A stretch of DNA of 64,000 nt. Source: Coffea arabica (lineage: Eukaryota > Streptophyta > Magnoliopsida > Gentianales > Rubiaceae). Where the stretch lies: assembly GCF_036785885.1 (NCBI RefSeq), contig NC_092323.1, forward strand, positions 16,686,501 to 16,750,500. The letters are read 5' to 3'. A program made the position numbers and the translations under genes. Positions 1 through 9,630 of the stretch are shown piece by piece (the stretch's first letter is position 1; each line of letters starts with the position of its first letter). The notes below the pieces were generated by a model that was not told where the DNA came from, searched no databases, and worked only from the letters and a program-made list of their open reading frames with translations.

Positions 1-55
1 ACTCATACAAAACATGCTTATATAAACATATATACAGCTATATACATCCCTTATC

Positions 56-1465
56 ATGGCCTGGAACAACCGCCGTGGTGCTAGAGGACGCAATGCGGAC
101 CGCATGAGGCAAGATGAGGAAGATGAGGCCTTACTTCTTATGAGTGCATCGTTAATGTTAATGCATCCGTCACTTGCACACGTGGATAATAATCAACCAC
201 TTCCGCAACATGATGGTTCATTCACAGATAGGCAGTGGGTGGAACGCGTACTCTACGGTCATCATAGACGCTCAATAGACAACATGCGTATCACGACTGA
301 TAATTTCTTGCTACTGTCCAATATCCTTGTCGAGAGACAGTACGTTCCACACAATTACCAACAGCGCGTGCCCATACAGGAGGCGCTTGCTATGACTTTA
401 ATGTTGGTCAGCCACAAGCATACGCACCGTGTGTTGGGGACTATTTTTGATCGATCCATCGAGACGATTAATCGAAATATAAAAAAGGTGCTCCGAGGCC
501 TGTGTCTATTTGCAGCTGAAATAATACGACCGGGTGACCAGACTGCAGTTCATCCACGAATTGCAAACTCAACTAATTTTTATCCGTGGTTCAAGGTAAT
601 GTGGAAAGAATACTGATTTTTGGCGACTCTGTAGTACGACGATTCTATAAAGTTGATTATATATTTTTTACACATATTAGGATGCCGTGGGAGCGATGGA
701 TGGCACCCACATCTCAGCTTGTCCTCCGACAGGCGAGCAAATGGCATATACAAATCGGCACGGGTGGCAATCACAGAATGTTCTGGCAGTTTGTGACCAT
801 GACATGCGCTTCATCTATGTGTATGCTGGATGGGAGGGAAGTGCACACGATGCGCGAGTGTTGGAGTCAGCATTAGCATATCCGTCCGATTTTCCACTGC
901 CGCAACCTGGTAAGTGATGGGTCCAATATTTCAAGTCAAGCATGTGCTATGCTTTATTTCCACAACTCCTATTTTTTATCGCGTTTATTAATTAGAATAA
1001 CTTTGTCAAATAGGCCAGTACTACTTAGTTGATGCGGCATACAGGAATGCTCCTGGTTTCATGCCTCCGTATAAGAACGTGGGGTCCGAATCTCCGTCAA
1101 AGACCTTGTTCAATACTCGACATTCGCAACTGCGCAATGTCATTGAGCGCACATTCGGTGTGCTTAAGAAAAGATTCAAATGGTTAAAGGGTCCGGTAGA
1201 TAATTTCTATATGAGCACTCAAATCAGTATAGTCATTGCTTGTTGTGCGTTGCACAACTTTTTAAGGATGCACCAACCAGAAGATGCTCATTTTCAACGG
1301 TTTGAATCACAAGACGTGCACTTAAATGAAGAGCCAGAAATAGGCGGGCTAGTACCTCAGCCGTTCGCATTAAACGTGTCTCCTGCAGAGCTGGCGGAAT
1401 GGAAAGCTAAACGAGACTACATAGCGACTCAAATGTATGCAGCACGAGGGCGACGCCGCCGTTAA
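56..1465 (+). CDS. PIF/Harbinger (HARBI1-like, DDE_Tnp_4) transposase, three exons, copy in E0
   Basis: DNA transposase that cuts and joins the element ends in the nucleus. Exons are 56-595, 681-909 and 1014-1465, with GT-AG borders (donors GTAATG and GTAAGT, acceptors ATTAG and AATAG). They join in frame to 406 aa, normal for plant members. An arginine-rich N-terminus (residues 5-17) and acidic stretch come first. A helix-turn-helix region follows at about 115-170 (EALAMTLMLV..RSIETINR..). The catalytic domain has Asp187 (AMDGTHI), Asp237 (GSAHDARV) and Glu301 (VIERTFGVLKKRF), plus the conserved VDAAYRN and LHNFLR blocks. An arginine cluster (RGRRRR) ends the protein. ATG 56 is chosen because the family N-terminus starts there and an intron acceptor lies just upstream. 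Its promoter and first non-coding exon lie left of the window. The assignment is firm; activity is inferred. Confidence 0.93.
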
Positions 1466-1633
1466 GTGTTCATCGCATTAAGTAGGATTGTAATTGTCCC
1501 TAAAATATATTTTCCCATGTGTAGAATGTACTTAAAATGTCCTCGATTTCCAACTTCTAAATTAATCTGTACCGTTTGGGTATTAAGTATGCAATTGGTT
1601 TAGCGTAAACGTAGTATAAAATCAAAATTTTCG

Positions 1634-1684
1634 AAGTCAAAGTCAAAATTTTCGAAGTCAAAGTCAAAGTCAAAGTCAAAGTCA
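1634..1684. repeat. GTCAAA hexamer block, E0 3' subterminal (long form)
   Basis: GTCAAA repeats in two groups separated by an AAATTTTCG spacer, the second group having five GTCA cores. On the minus strand they read TTTGAC and include several TTGACT W-box cores. The block is about 150 bases before the junction with E1. Confidence 0.8.
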
Positions 1685-1813
1685 CATGCTTAAATTCAAT
1701 AATAAGCACCTGTCCAAACGCTAATTTACACGATTTACTTGCTATCCAAACGCCTATTTCATATTTACGCGATCTTAAAAAGTAACCTAAAAAATATCCC
1801 AAATAACTTACAA

Positions 1814-1842
1814 TCCAAACAAACCCTGAGGAAGTGTTTGGA
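1814..1842. repeat. E0/E1 junction: 3' TIR - TGA - 5' TIR
   Basis: The 3' end of E0 (TCCAAACAAACCC, 1814-1826) is separated by TGA (1827-1829) from the 5' end of E1 (GGAAGTGTTTGGA, 1830-1842). Read outward-in, the two ends align as GGGTTTGTTTGGA and GGAAGTGTTTGGA, and weaker similarity continues about 30 bases, including a shared GGG. A single 3-base spacer matches the 3-bp target duplication of PIF/Harbinger, although the usual target is TAA or TTA. Confidence 0.75.
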
Positions 1843-2314
1843 AAGCATAATTGGTGGGTAATTTGAAATTTTAAGAAATTAGCGTTTGCACTGTGTAAAT
1901 AAAAGTGGTGGGGTAATTTACTGTAGAGTTCCGACATTGGATTCCTTAGGTGCAGCCTTTTGCACTAAAGTCATGCAAAAATTCATTCCTTCACGTGGCA
2001 ACTGCATTTTGACGGAAACCTGCAAAAAAAATAACCGTTGGTTGAGGAGAGTAAAGGCATTTACTCCTGAACACAGCACAAAGGCTAGAAGTGCTCCTCT
2101 ATTCGGGCCTCTCTTCGCCATTTTCATCTACCAACAGACGGGAAAGACAGCTGCAATCAAACCCAGCTTGCAGAGACGTCCGGCAAACAAGATCCTTGAC
2201 TGAAGTTTTGAATCTATCGGACGCATTTCACCCTGCCGCGGTCGACGCTTCCAACACCCAAACGGAATTTCTTGCTCCGAGCCCATTCCACTTTCTCCCT
2301 ATCTACAGCGGCAG
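1830..2314 (+). promoter_or_regulatory. Myb-gene promoter and non-coding first exon, E1
   Basis: A G-box/ABRE-like site (CACGTGGC, from 1992) and an MSA-like site (TAACCGTTGG, 2032-2041; reverse complement CCAACGGTTA) precede a C/T-rich, GC-richer stretch at about 2090-2314. That stretch ends in a strong-looking donor (GCGGCAG/GTACAA, GT at 2315). This is typical of a plant 5'-UTR first exon followed by a leader intron. The likely acceptor is the CTTAG ending at 4160, just before the coding ATG. No clear TATA box was found, so the transcription start is unknown. Confidence 0.5.
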
Positions 2315-4160
2315 GTACAATTCCCTCGATTTTCTGGATTTAGCTGCAATTTACATTCCATAAACCTGCGTTGATCTGTCTTTCTAGTTGTCCACAGCTT
2401 CATCAGCTGATTATCTCCCTTGGACACCTGATTTTGTGTTGGCTGTGTGCGAAGAGTAGATTTCGTTTATGGTAGATTAAAATGTACTTAGGATTAATTG
2501 AACCCGAATCTGAATGAATGGTGGAATAAAGCTGCTCTGGCCTTTCAAATTGGGAGGTTATGAGCATTAAAACTGGATTAACTGGATATATTGCAAGCAG
2601 GGAGATTTATTGTCTTTGGGCTTTTTTCTTATCATGGAAAGAAAATTTAATGGGGAAAATAAAATCTGTCCTGAATTTATTAGGAGGATAAGTCGATGTT
2701 AGAAGTTAATTTTGCTTTAGAATATGTCAATTTAAGCAGGTGAAATAATTGATGGTGGACAGAAGTAAAATATATTATGACCCTTAAAAAAATAAATTTA
2801 TCACCCTTAAAAAAAATAATTGAAGTAAAATATATTCTACAATTACGTAAATTAAAGATGGACAGAAGTTGTTTAATAAAGTTTTGCCAAAAAATACAAG
2901 GGATTTTCACTGCTTAATTGCATTGGCCTTTGGCAATCAGTTTTCTTTTTTTCCATGGTTTCTTTTGCTTTCTTTCCAATTAAAAAGGTTTGCCTCATAA
3001 CGCACAAGGATTGGACAAGTGTGATAGGAAACATAAAAGCAAAATATACCGGTCTGCTGTAAAATTTATAAAGTATTTAAAGTTAAATGTGGGTGGCGTC
3101 TGGATGCCCAAGGCAGTAATATGCAAAATATTACTGATAATGAGCCAACGAGTCCCTGGATTAATACTTTGAAGTTAGCAGCAAGTTACTTGTCCTTGGC
3201 ATTGATCATGTTTATTATTGAATAATAAACTCATACTTTAACGTAGTATAAGTTGTTTAATGGGATGCTATAAAATAAGTCATAACTGAGATAGTATATG
3301 AAGGAAAAGAAAAAATGGTTTTGAAGAAGAATTAAAATTGGACATATACTTGACAACAAAAGTTTACATGAGCAGCCCAGAGAAAAGAATCTTTACATTT
3401 TGAGTGTGACCCAGAACCAAAGGAAAATAAAAGGACTAGGATTTGTGCCTTTTCAACAAAGAAATTGTATCAGATTATACGGAATACATAATCCTGCACA
3501 GTTATAGATGCTTGAATTCATAACTTTTGGTTCTGTTGTAAGTCTCATTTGATGAGGTTAGATACATGTCAATTAGCTTATAGACTTGTCGATTAGGAGT
3601 CAATTACCTTATTATTGTGGGCTGCTAATTTCCAGAATTAACAGAAGCATGGGATTTTTTGTTGATCAATGGAACTTGAAAGCTAACATGCTGGGAATTT
3701 GTTTGGATGCAAACTCCCATTTGCTGTTTGGATGCATATTTTTTGCAATGAGTTAATAATTTTACTGTCCAGCTGCTGCCATTTCGGTTGTTCTGAGGCA
3801 TTTCTCTCTTCGGTTATGACCGCTGAGAAGAGGAAGAAGCCTTCTTGCGATTGTATGTTCTTTCTACGCTGTATTAGAAAGTAATTTTCGCAGCATATTC
3901 ATTGGTTAATAATACTTTTTGTTCGAATTTTGAAGCCTCACCTGTTAGCTGTACGTCCGATTGCTCTACCCGTTCGTCAACTGCATCCAACAACTACATC
4001 AAGTGCCTTGAGGTCTATTTTGAGGCAAGTGCCTTTGTTGAGTTCCTTCTGCACCTGTTTTTGCTTTCACTATTGATTGTCCAGATCTGTTTCCAAACCA
4101 CTTTAATTCAATTTCTGTTATCTCAGTCCACTGCTAACTCTTTTTCCCCATCAAACTTAG
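2315..4160 (+). other. Putative 5'-UTR intron of the Myb gene, E1 (no supported coding content)
   Basis: AT-rich sequence between the donor at 2315 and the acceptor ending at 4160. It holds small degenerate direct repeats at about 2750-2880 (GAAGTAAAATATATT twice, CCCTTAAAAAAATA twice). A possible tiny extra exon (3816-3852) is discussed under findings. The same stretch occurs at 13095-14940, 23871-25716, 34647-36492, 45439-47284 and 56231-58076. Confidence 0.45.
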
Positions 4161-4163
4161 CAA

Positions 4164-7100
4164 ATGGCTTCTAGGATTCACTGGACTGATGCAATGGATG
4201 AAGCTTTCCTCACAGCCTACGTCAGTTTTCGGGAAAATGACGTTTGGGACAAGAGGAAGTCGCTAGAGACCAACTACGACATGTTGGCAGCCCATTTGGT
4301 GAGCAATCACATATTGACTGTGACTGGCCAGCAATTGCAGACCAGATTCTATCACATCAAGAAGAAATGGGACCTGTTCTGCAATCTGCGTGGGATTTCA
4401 TCAAAAACAGAGACCGGGGTTGGGTGGAGTGAGGACAGCTACTGTTTCACTGCTGATGATGAACATTGGGCCAACTTGGAGCAGGTATGGACTTGTCGCT
4501 TCCCTGACTTCTGTTAATTGAATTTCTTTGTACTTCAGATTTGAAAGGTGACTTCAGATTCCCTATTGAACTAAAATCTGAGCACTCAATCTTGTTTAAA
4601 CTGCACTTGTTATTTAATTCTCACTTGTGTCTAATCCTTGATGCCTTTTCATCCTTGATTTTCCGGTGACTTAATCAATTTTTATATGCTGACTCCACTT
4701 GTTATTCCGTCTTATTTTCAATCCTCGAAGTCTTTTGATGAGTTAATCTTGTAGCTCAGTCATTACAATTACCTTATTAGATTGAATGATGAAAAGAACC
4801 TGTAATTTGGTGCACAACTACATATTCAATTCTGAATAGAACTAGATTTGGGTTATAAAGGGTTATAAGGGGAGGTTCCTGAATAATATAAGTATTTTCC
4901 TTGTTAAAATAACTTGAATATTTAGAGTTTTCAGTAAGCGCATGAAATTTTACATAATAAAAAAAATTACAGCTTCAATGAATTCGGATGACAACTCGGG
5001 TTACATCCCTTTTCATGAAACTCAAAAGTTAAACAATTCATTTGTTCCATCTATAACATCCCTTTTCATAACTGCATGGGCCTATCCTCGCAAGAATTTA
5101 TCCTTAGTCTCAATAATTTAACAGGCCTGCTTTAATTAAAATTTGGTGCCTTTTAGTTGCTTTGATGCCTTTTAGTTGAGACTAAATTTGGTGTCTTCTA
5201 TTTGTTGTAAAGTACAAAGGAGGAAAAAAAAAGAGTTGTTTATAGGAGAAAATTTAGTACTTTAATATTTTGCTAAACATTTTTAGTCAAATTTGTAACT
5301 GTTATATATATATATATATATATATATATCCAATTCTGGATAACCTTTTCTGAAATCAAAGTCCCTGTTCAATTAATATGGTCCGTGCAGATCTTTTCCT
5401 GCAAAGGTTGTTACTTGTTGGGACCATTACCAACTGTAACTTTGAATTTTGAATGCTGAATCTTGATCAGGATTGTCCTGGTTTATTTATTGGCAGAGTA
5501 GATAATTTTAATATCTCACCTCAGCTATGATCTTCCTCAATCCTTCCAAGTTCCAGCATTCGGGCATGGCATTTGTACTTTTGTTGATTTGACAACTCAC
5601 ATAATTGTTTGGACATAAAAAGTGTAAAATAATTTCAAGAATTAAAAATCTTATACAAAGACACGTTTGAAAAAACAAAGAAAACAAGAAAGCAAATTTC
5701 AGAGATGCATGGAATATTTCATTATGAGCTTATCAAAGCTTCTCGCCAAAGTCACACCAGAAGCAGCAGCACTTCTATGAACTTTAGAGAGCAATATGAA
5801 GAAATTTCTGAGCCATTCGAAACTTGAAAATGACCAATTGTATTCTATTTAGTGCCTGCACTGCTGATGTCAATTATAATGATACTAATGAATGGCCTTC
5901 TCATAAAGTGATGAGTTAGTGTCAAGCCTCTATCTGCACATCCCAAATTGATATCCAAACATCTTTGCTATTTTACTCTCGTTTAAATTGTTTTTTTTTT
6001 TGCATAGACAGCTGCAGTGCCAACCTTTTTTTATCTAATCTTTCATGTTCTTTCTTTTCTCCTTTCTTGATGTGCTTTTTTCGATGAATTTGACTTGTCG
6101 ATTAGTGCATTTCCTTCAATTCGTGAAATGGGATGCTGATTATTTGGTTGATTTTGGTTTTTATGGCTCCACTTATTGAAATTCTGATCATTGTCGACGA
6201 AAAAAGTTGTTTCTTTTTTTTATTCATCCTCATTTTAAGTCTTTCTTGCTGAATCTGCTTTTTTTCGAGTGTGTTTTGGAGGCTTGGTTGTGTTTTCTGT
6301 TTCTTCACAAAGTAATCAGCTGTGGCTTTGGATTCTTTTATCCTCTCTGTATGGGTTATATTGGAAGTAAGATGTAATAGTAGCAAATCAAGGCAGCATT
6401 AGTGAGTAAATTTATAAATCTGGGTTCTTGTTTCCATGATATGATTTACTTGAAGTTGGATTATCCTTCGCTTAGTTGACCATTCTTTTCTGGGCAGACG
6501 GATTAACTGGATTAGCTTTGATTGGATTATTTGACTGCAAAATGTGAAAATTGCTCGGCTTAGCTGCTGGTGATTTGTCATTCACAACTCTTTCTTTAAT
6601 ATACAGAAATATTAGCTATCGACAAAGTTTTGGATCCTGGATTTAGCTATCGACATAGTTAATTGAATTAGCATTTTCCTTGTTGAAATAACTCGAATCT
6701 TATAATAATATTTTCCTTGTACACTATCAATTCATGTGTGCTCACTTCATATTTGCATTTCACCAGACCAATGCCTCGTACGTTGACTTCAAAAAAGAGA
6801 ATTCATGCTACTGGTACGATCGGTTGACACCGCTACTGCTTGGAAGACATGCCACAGGCAGCCGTGCCCAGTCTGCAAGCGAGGTAGTTCCATCGGAACC
6901 GCCTCGCCGAGAACGGTCCAACACTGCTGCTAAAAATCGGAAGGGAAAAGGTCAAGCCTCTAGTTCGAGGGTGCCTACTCCGGTGAACGTACCAGAAGTT
7001 GAGGATGACGACGACGTCTACTATGTTCCCCCAGTTCCTGGTGCAGTTGGAGGAAAACGGTCAGCCTCAAGCTTAGGAACCAGTGGTGAACCTGAAGGGA

Positions 7101-7405
7101 GTAGAGGTTCAAAATCGACACGGTCATCTACTGGTCTTGAGGATGCTATAAGCAAGATCGGGAATTACACCGACTTCGTTCTTGAGGACAGACGGAGTAG
7201 GTCGGAGTTCGACTCCCTCTACGGCATAATGCAGTGCCAGGATGTGATCACCTCAATGGATATTCCGGACGAGTGGAGACTTGAAGCATGTGATCACTAT
7301 GCCAAATATGAGAACGAGGGTGCAAGGATTATTTTTCTTAGAGCTTCTGCAGCCGATCGCTACGGCTACATCCTCAAGTTGATGAAGCTAAAAGGCTTGG
7401 CCTAG
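4164..7405 (+). CDS. Myb/SANT-like (Myb_DNA-bind_3) accessory protein of the PIF/Harbinger element, two exons, copy in E1
   Basis: Exon 1 (4164-4484, donor CAG/GTATGG) and exon 2 (6767-7405, acceptor CACCAG) join in phase 0 to a 319-aa protein. Residues about 4-130 form a Myb/SANT-like domain typical of plant transposon ORF1 and L10-interacting MYB-like proteins. It begins IHWTDAMDEAFL, includes KKKWDLFCNL and GVGW, and continues across the splice as HWANLEQ/TNASYVDF, then LTPLLLGRHATGSRAQ. A basic, low-complexity linker (RKGKGQ, then an acidic EDDDDVYY) leads to a helical C-terminal region of about residues 240-319 (AISKIGNY to KLMKLKGLA). In Harbinger3_DR and Ping/Pong the corresponding protein binds element ends and aids transposase nuclear entry; that role is inferred here. 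The start is ATG 4164, in good context, three bases after a pyrimidine-rich CTTAG acceptor. The 2.28-kb intron is unusually long. A further upstream coding exon is possible but unproven. Residue 184 is Glu. Confidence 0.88.
4485..6766 (+). other. Intron 1 of the Myb coding region, E1
   Basis: A 2282-base intron between in-frame, phase-0 splice sites. It contains the TA microsatellite and poly-T tracts, and no credible coding region. A similar block (TTTTCCTTGTTRAAATAACT) occurs near both ends, at about 4905 and 6674, as a direct repeat. The same intron lies at 15265-17542, 26041-28318, 36817-39098, 47609-49890 and 58401-60682. Confidence 0.8.
5303..5329. repeat. (TA)n microsatellite in the Myb intron, E1
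   Basis: A 27-base run of alternating TA. It differs from the neighbouring E2 and E3, which have 23 bases. Confidence 0.9.
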
Positions 7406-8477
7406 GCATGCCAATTATGTGAAATGTTTGTACTATTAAAGTACATTGTGGATGATTGTACTTGTATAACGTGGTTGTTTGTGGATTACTTGTCCATATA
7501 ATATTAGAGATATTTATTAACTTCTTGTGAAGAAAAAATGTTTATTCATGCCAGAGGATTATGTTGCAGGGAAAATACCGTTTGCCTTTTCTTTTCTGGA
7601 ATTTTCCTGGTTGAGTTCACACTCTTATTGAGATTTCTGAATGCTATTCTTACTAGTTCAGTAAATTTGCTGTCATTGTCAATTCTAAATGCTGCATGGT
7701 ACATTTCATGAAAAATTCTGAATGAAGCTGCAGAAATAGAGGACCTGCAGAGATGTGTTTCTTTGCTTCCGGTGGTTTCAATTTTCCCAAGTTTTTCATT
7801 TTGTTGGTGTGCAATTCATTATTATTGTTTGGAGATGCATGGATATTGTTACTGTTTTGGTGCTCTGTAGCTATTTCTTTCACTTATGGTCTTCCACACA
7901 GCAGGGAAGCAGGGAGTCAAGTAAAAGTATTACTACTATTGCGTTATCTTGATGATTTTGAGTCTGACAATTGGTTATTATATTATCTGGTATCATCAGC
8001 CCTTTGTTGGTATGTCGGTCTAGTTTCAAAAGTTGCCAAGGAAATTTTTAATGAGCCCAGGAGGGAATACGTTGCAATCTCAGGGTTGTGGTACTTCTTT
8101 TCTTTTCTTTTCTTTTCTTTTCTGAACATCCATTCACACAAGCATTGGAAAGCAGGATGCTGCATTCTGGAGAATTTTAGCTTCTCACACTTCAAATCTC
8201 CTTGCAGTCCCTCGAAATTTTTAGATTGCTATAGGAACTTGAACGTGGAGAAAAAGGTATTGGAGATGGAACTGTGAGCTATGGAATGGAGATATTTACA
8301 TGCGTTCTTGGACTGGCATATGGTCCTCACAATGAAGACAGAGGACACAAAAAAGAGCATGCACCTTTTTTGTCCATTAACGCAAACTACTGTAACACCA
8401 ATCCTGAAGAACAAATAGCTGACACGCCCTAGTACTGCAATTGCTGACAAGCACATGGGTTCTATAGCATTTGTGAC
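7406..8477 (+). other. Non-coding DNA downstream of the Myb gene, E1
   Basis: This probably contains the Myb 3' UTR and the spacer before the transposase promoter. It includes a TTTTC microsatellite at 8095-8123. One long open frame here looks spurious (see rejected items). The other copies are at 18182-19253, 28958-30029, 39738-40809, 50530-51601 and 61322-62393. Confidence 0.6.
8095..8123. repeat. (TTTTC)n microsatellite downstream of the Myb gene
   Basis: About six TTTTC units with the same length in all six copies (also at 18871-18899, 29647-29675, 40427-40455, 51219-51247 and 62011-62039). Its stability contrasts with the variable TA and hexamer runs. Confidence 0.85.
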
Positions 8478-8486
8478 TAGTTCTTT

Positions 8487-9202
8487 GAGATAATTTCAGA
8501 GAGCTCCCCTAACGTTTTATTTATTTTTTTACTTAGCTCCCCTAAGGTTTGAAAAATTACACTTACCTCCCTTGATTTGATAGTTTTAGTAACAAAATCT
8601 TAAAATAAATTGATTCGGTCAAATTTTTAAATGAATACCCTAAAATGACCTGCAGTAATGAGTTTTAATTTTATGTCTATACCTACTAGTAGTAGTAGTA
8701 AGTATTTGATAAACAACAATAATATTAATAATAATTTATCATTATGATAGGATACTTTTGATGGTATTTATTATAGATTAAATTTATAAGATAGAAAAGA
8801 AGATGTTCAAATAATTCATTTAAAGTTTATGAATTTTTTGAGTAGTGGGATTTTGAAAAATTTAGATGTGATTTTGGACCATTTATTTTTTATTTATTGT
8901 TAATTTTGAGACAAAAAATAAAGATCAACAAAAACATTGGATTACTAGATGTGACATTTGGTTACATTAAAAAATAGAGGTAATAGTGGTGATTGTACAG
9001 TTTTATTGGTAAAAAATTAAGAAAAGGAATAAAAAGAAAAAAATAATTTTAAATGGCATTCTAAATATAACAAGGAAATTTCATAAAAATATTTAAGGGT
9101 AGTATTAAATGATAAGGGAGGTATGTGTAATTTTTAAAAGCTCGAGGGAGCTAAATGAAATTGTTTCTAAAAAACCTCAAGGGAGGTTTCTGAAATTATC
9201 CC
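8487..9202. mobile_element. Nested Mutator-type (MULE) MITE, 716 bp, E1
   Basis: The terminal inverted repeats are about 90 bases long and imperfect: the left arm starts GAGATAATTTCAGAGAGCTC, and the right arm on the other strand starts GGGATAATTTCAGAAACCTC. Both arms continue with matching TTAGCTCCC, AATTACAC and TACCTCCCTT blocks. The direct repeat TAGTTCTTT flanks it (8478-8486 and 9203-9211), a 9-bp target duplication characteristic of Mutator-like elements. No coding region is present, so it is a non-autonomous passenger. It sits in the non-coding gap between the Myb gene and the transposase promoter. Confidence 0.85.
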
Positions 9203-9467
9203 TAGTTCTTTTAGATGGCCAATAAAAAAGTCTCTGTAAAGTTAACTTCTCCGTATGTTTCCACTATTTGCATTTTTTGTTCTGTGTCGTGTCCTCTGAC
9301 GAGGGCCATAAATTGCGGAAATACATGTGCTATAAAGCATTCCAATTGCATGTCAAATATATCTCATGAAACGACAAAGTGAAAATTGTGGTGGAAGTTC
9401 TCTAAAAACTCCAATGTAGATCAGCGCATTTCCCACTGTTTCTTCACATTTAAGCAGTGCAATTCTC

Positions 9468-9630
9468 TATAAAAAGAACTGGCCTCTGCAATTCTCTTTT
9501 GAAAAACGAACGAAGAGGATAGAAGACAGAACGTCAAGACGAAGTGGCGACCTTTTCTTAATTAACGTGGTAGCTGTGTGCACCTCGCCGTGTGGCAACC
9601 GGAAACTACGTGCGTGCCACTGGAAGCGAG
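9468..9630 (+). promoter_or_regulatory. Transposase promoter (TATA box) and non-coding first exon, E1
   Basis: TATAAAAA at 9468-9475 is followed by a GC-richer stretch from about 9500 ending in a donor-like AGCGAG/GTAAAT (GT at 9631). The region between the TATA box and the donor has the composition of a plant leader exon and contrasts sharply with the AT-rich DNA on either side. Start of transcription and splicing are inferred. Confidence 0.55.

Larger units (their letters stand above)
1..1826 (+). mobile_element. E0: 3' part of a PIF/Harbinger element
   Basis: This is the right-hand 1.8 kb of a unit whose Myb gene lies left of the window. It contains the complete transposase coding region, the hexamer block (long form) and the 3' terminal repeat ending in AAACCC. 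The long hexamer form resembles E4 and E5 rather than E1-E3. Confidence 0.85.

Noticed and set aside
586-917. Overlapping frames at 586-876 and a separate start at 687 within the transposase.
   Set aside because: The first is an off-frame shadow. The second begins at a GTG inside exon 2, whose DAVGAMDGT block continues directly from exon 1 after splicing.
1557-1937. A 126-codon minus-strand frame crossing the element junction.
   Set aside because: It is built from the hexamer repeats (Leu-Thr runs) and the terminal repeats, and its length changes with hexamer number. It is not a plausible gene.
6102-6386. A 94-codon minus-strand frame inside the Myb intron (Lys/Gln-rich).
   Set aside because: It arises from T-rich tracts read on the other strand, lies wholly in an intron of a well-supported gene, and shows no recognisable domain.
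6734-6766. An alternative Myb second-part start at ATG 6734.
   Set aside because: These codons precede the CACCAG acceptor, and the Myb-like domain continues smoothly only when exon 1 (ending 4484) is joined to 6767.
7753-8277. A 174-codon open frame downstream of the Myb gene in every unit (hydrophobic, Phe/Leu-rich).
   Set aside because: It spans the TTTTC microsatellite, its hydrophobic content follows from T-rich DNA, it resembles no family I recognise, and it lies in what is probably the 3' UTR or spacer. Identity among copies reflects recent amplification, not selection.
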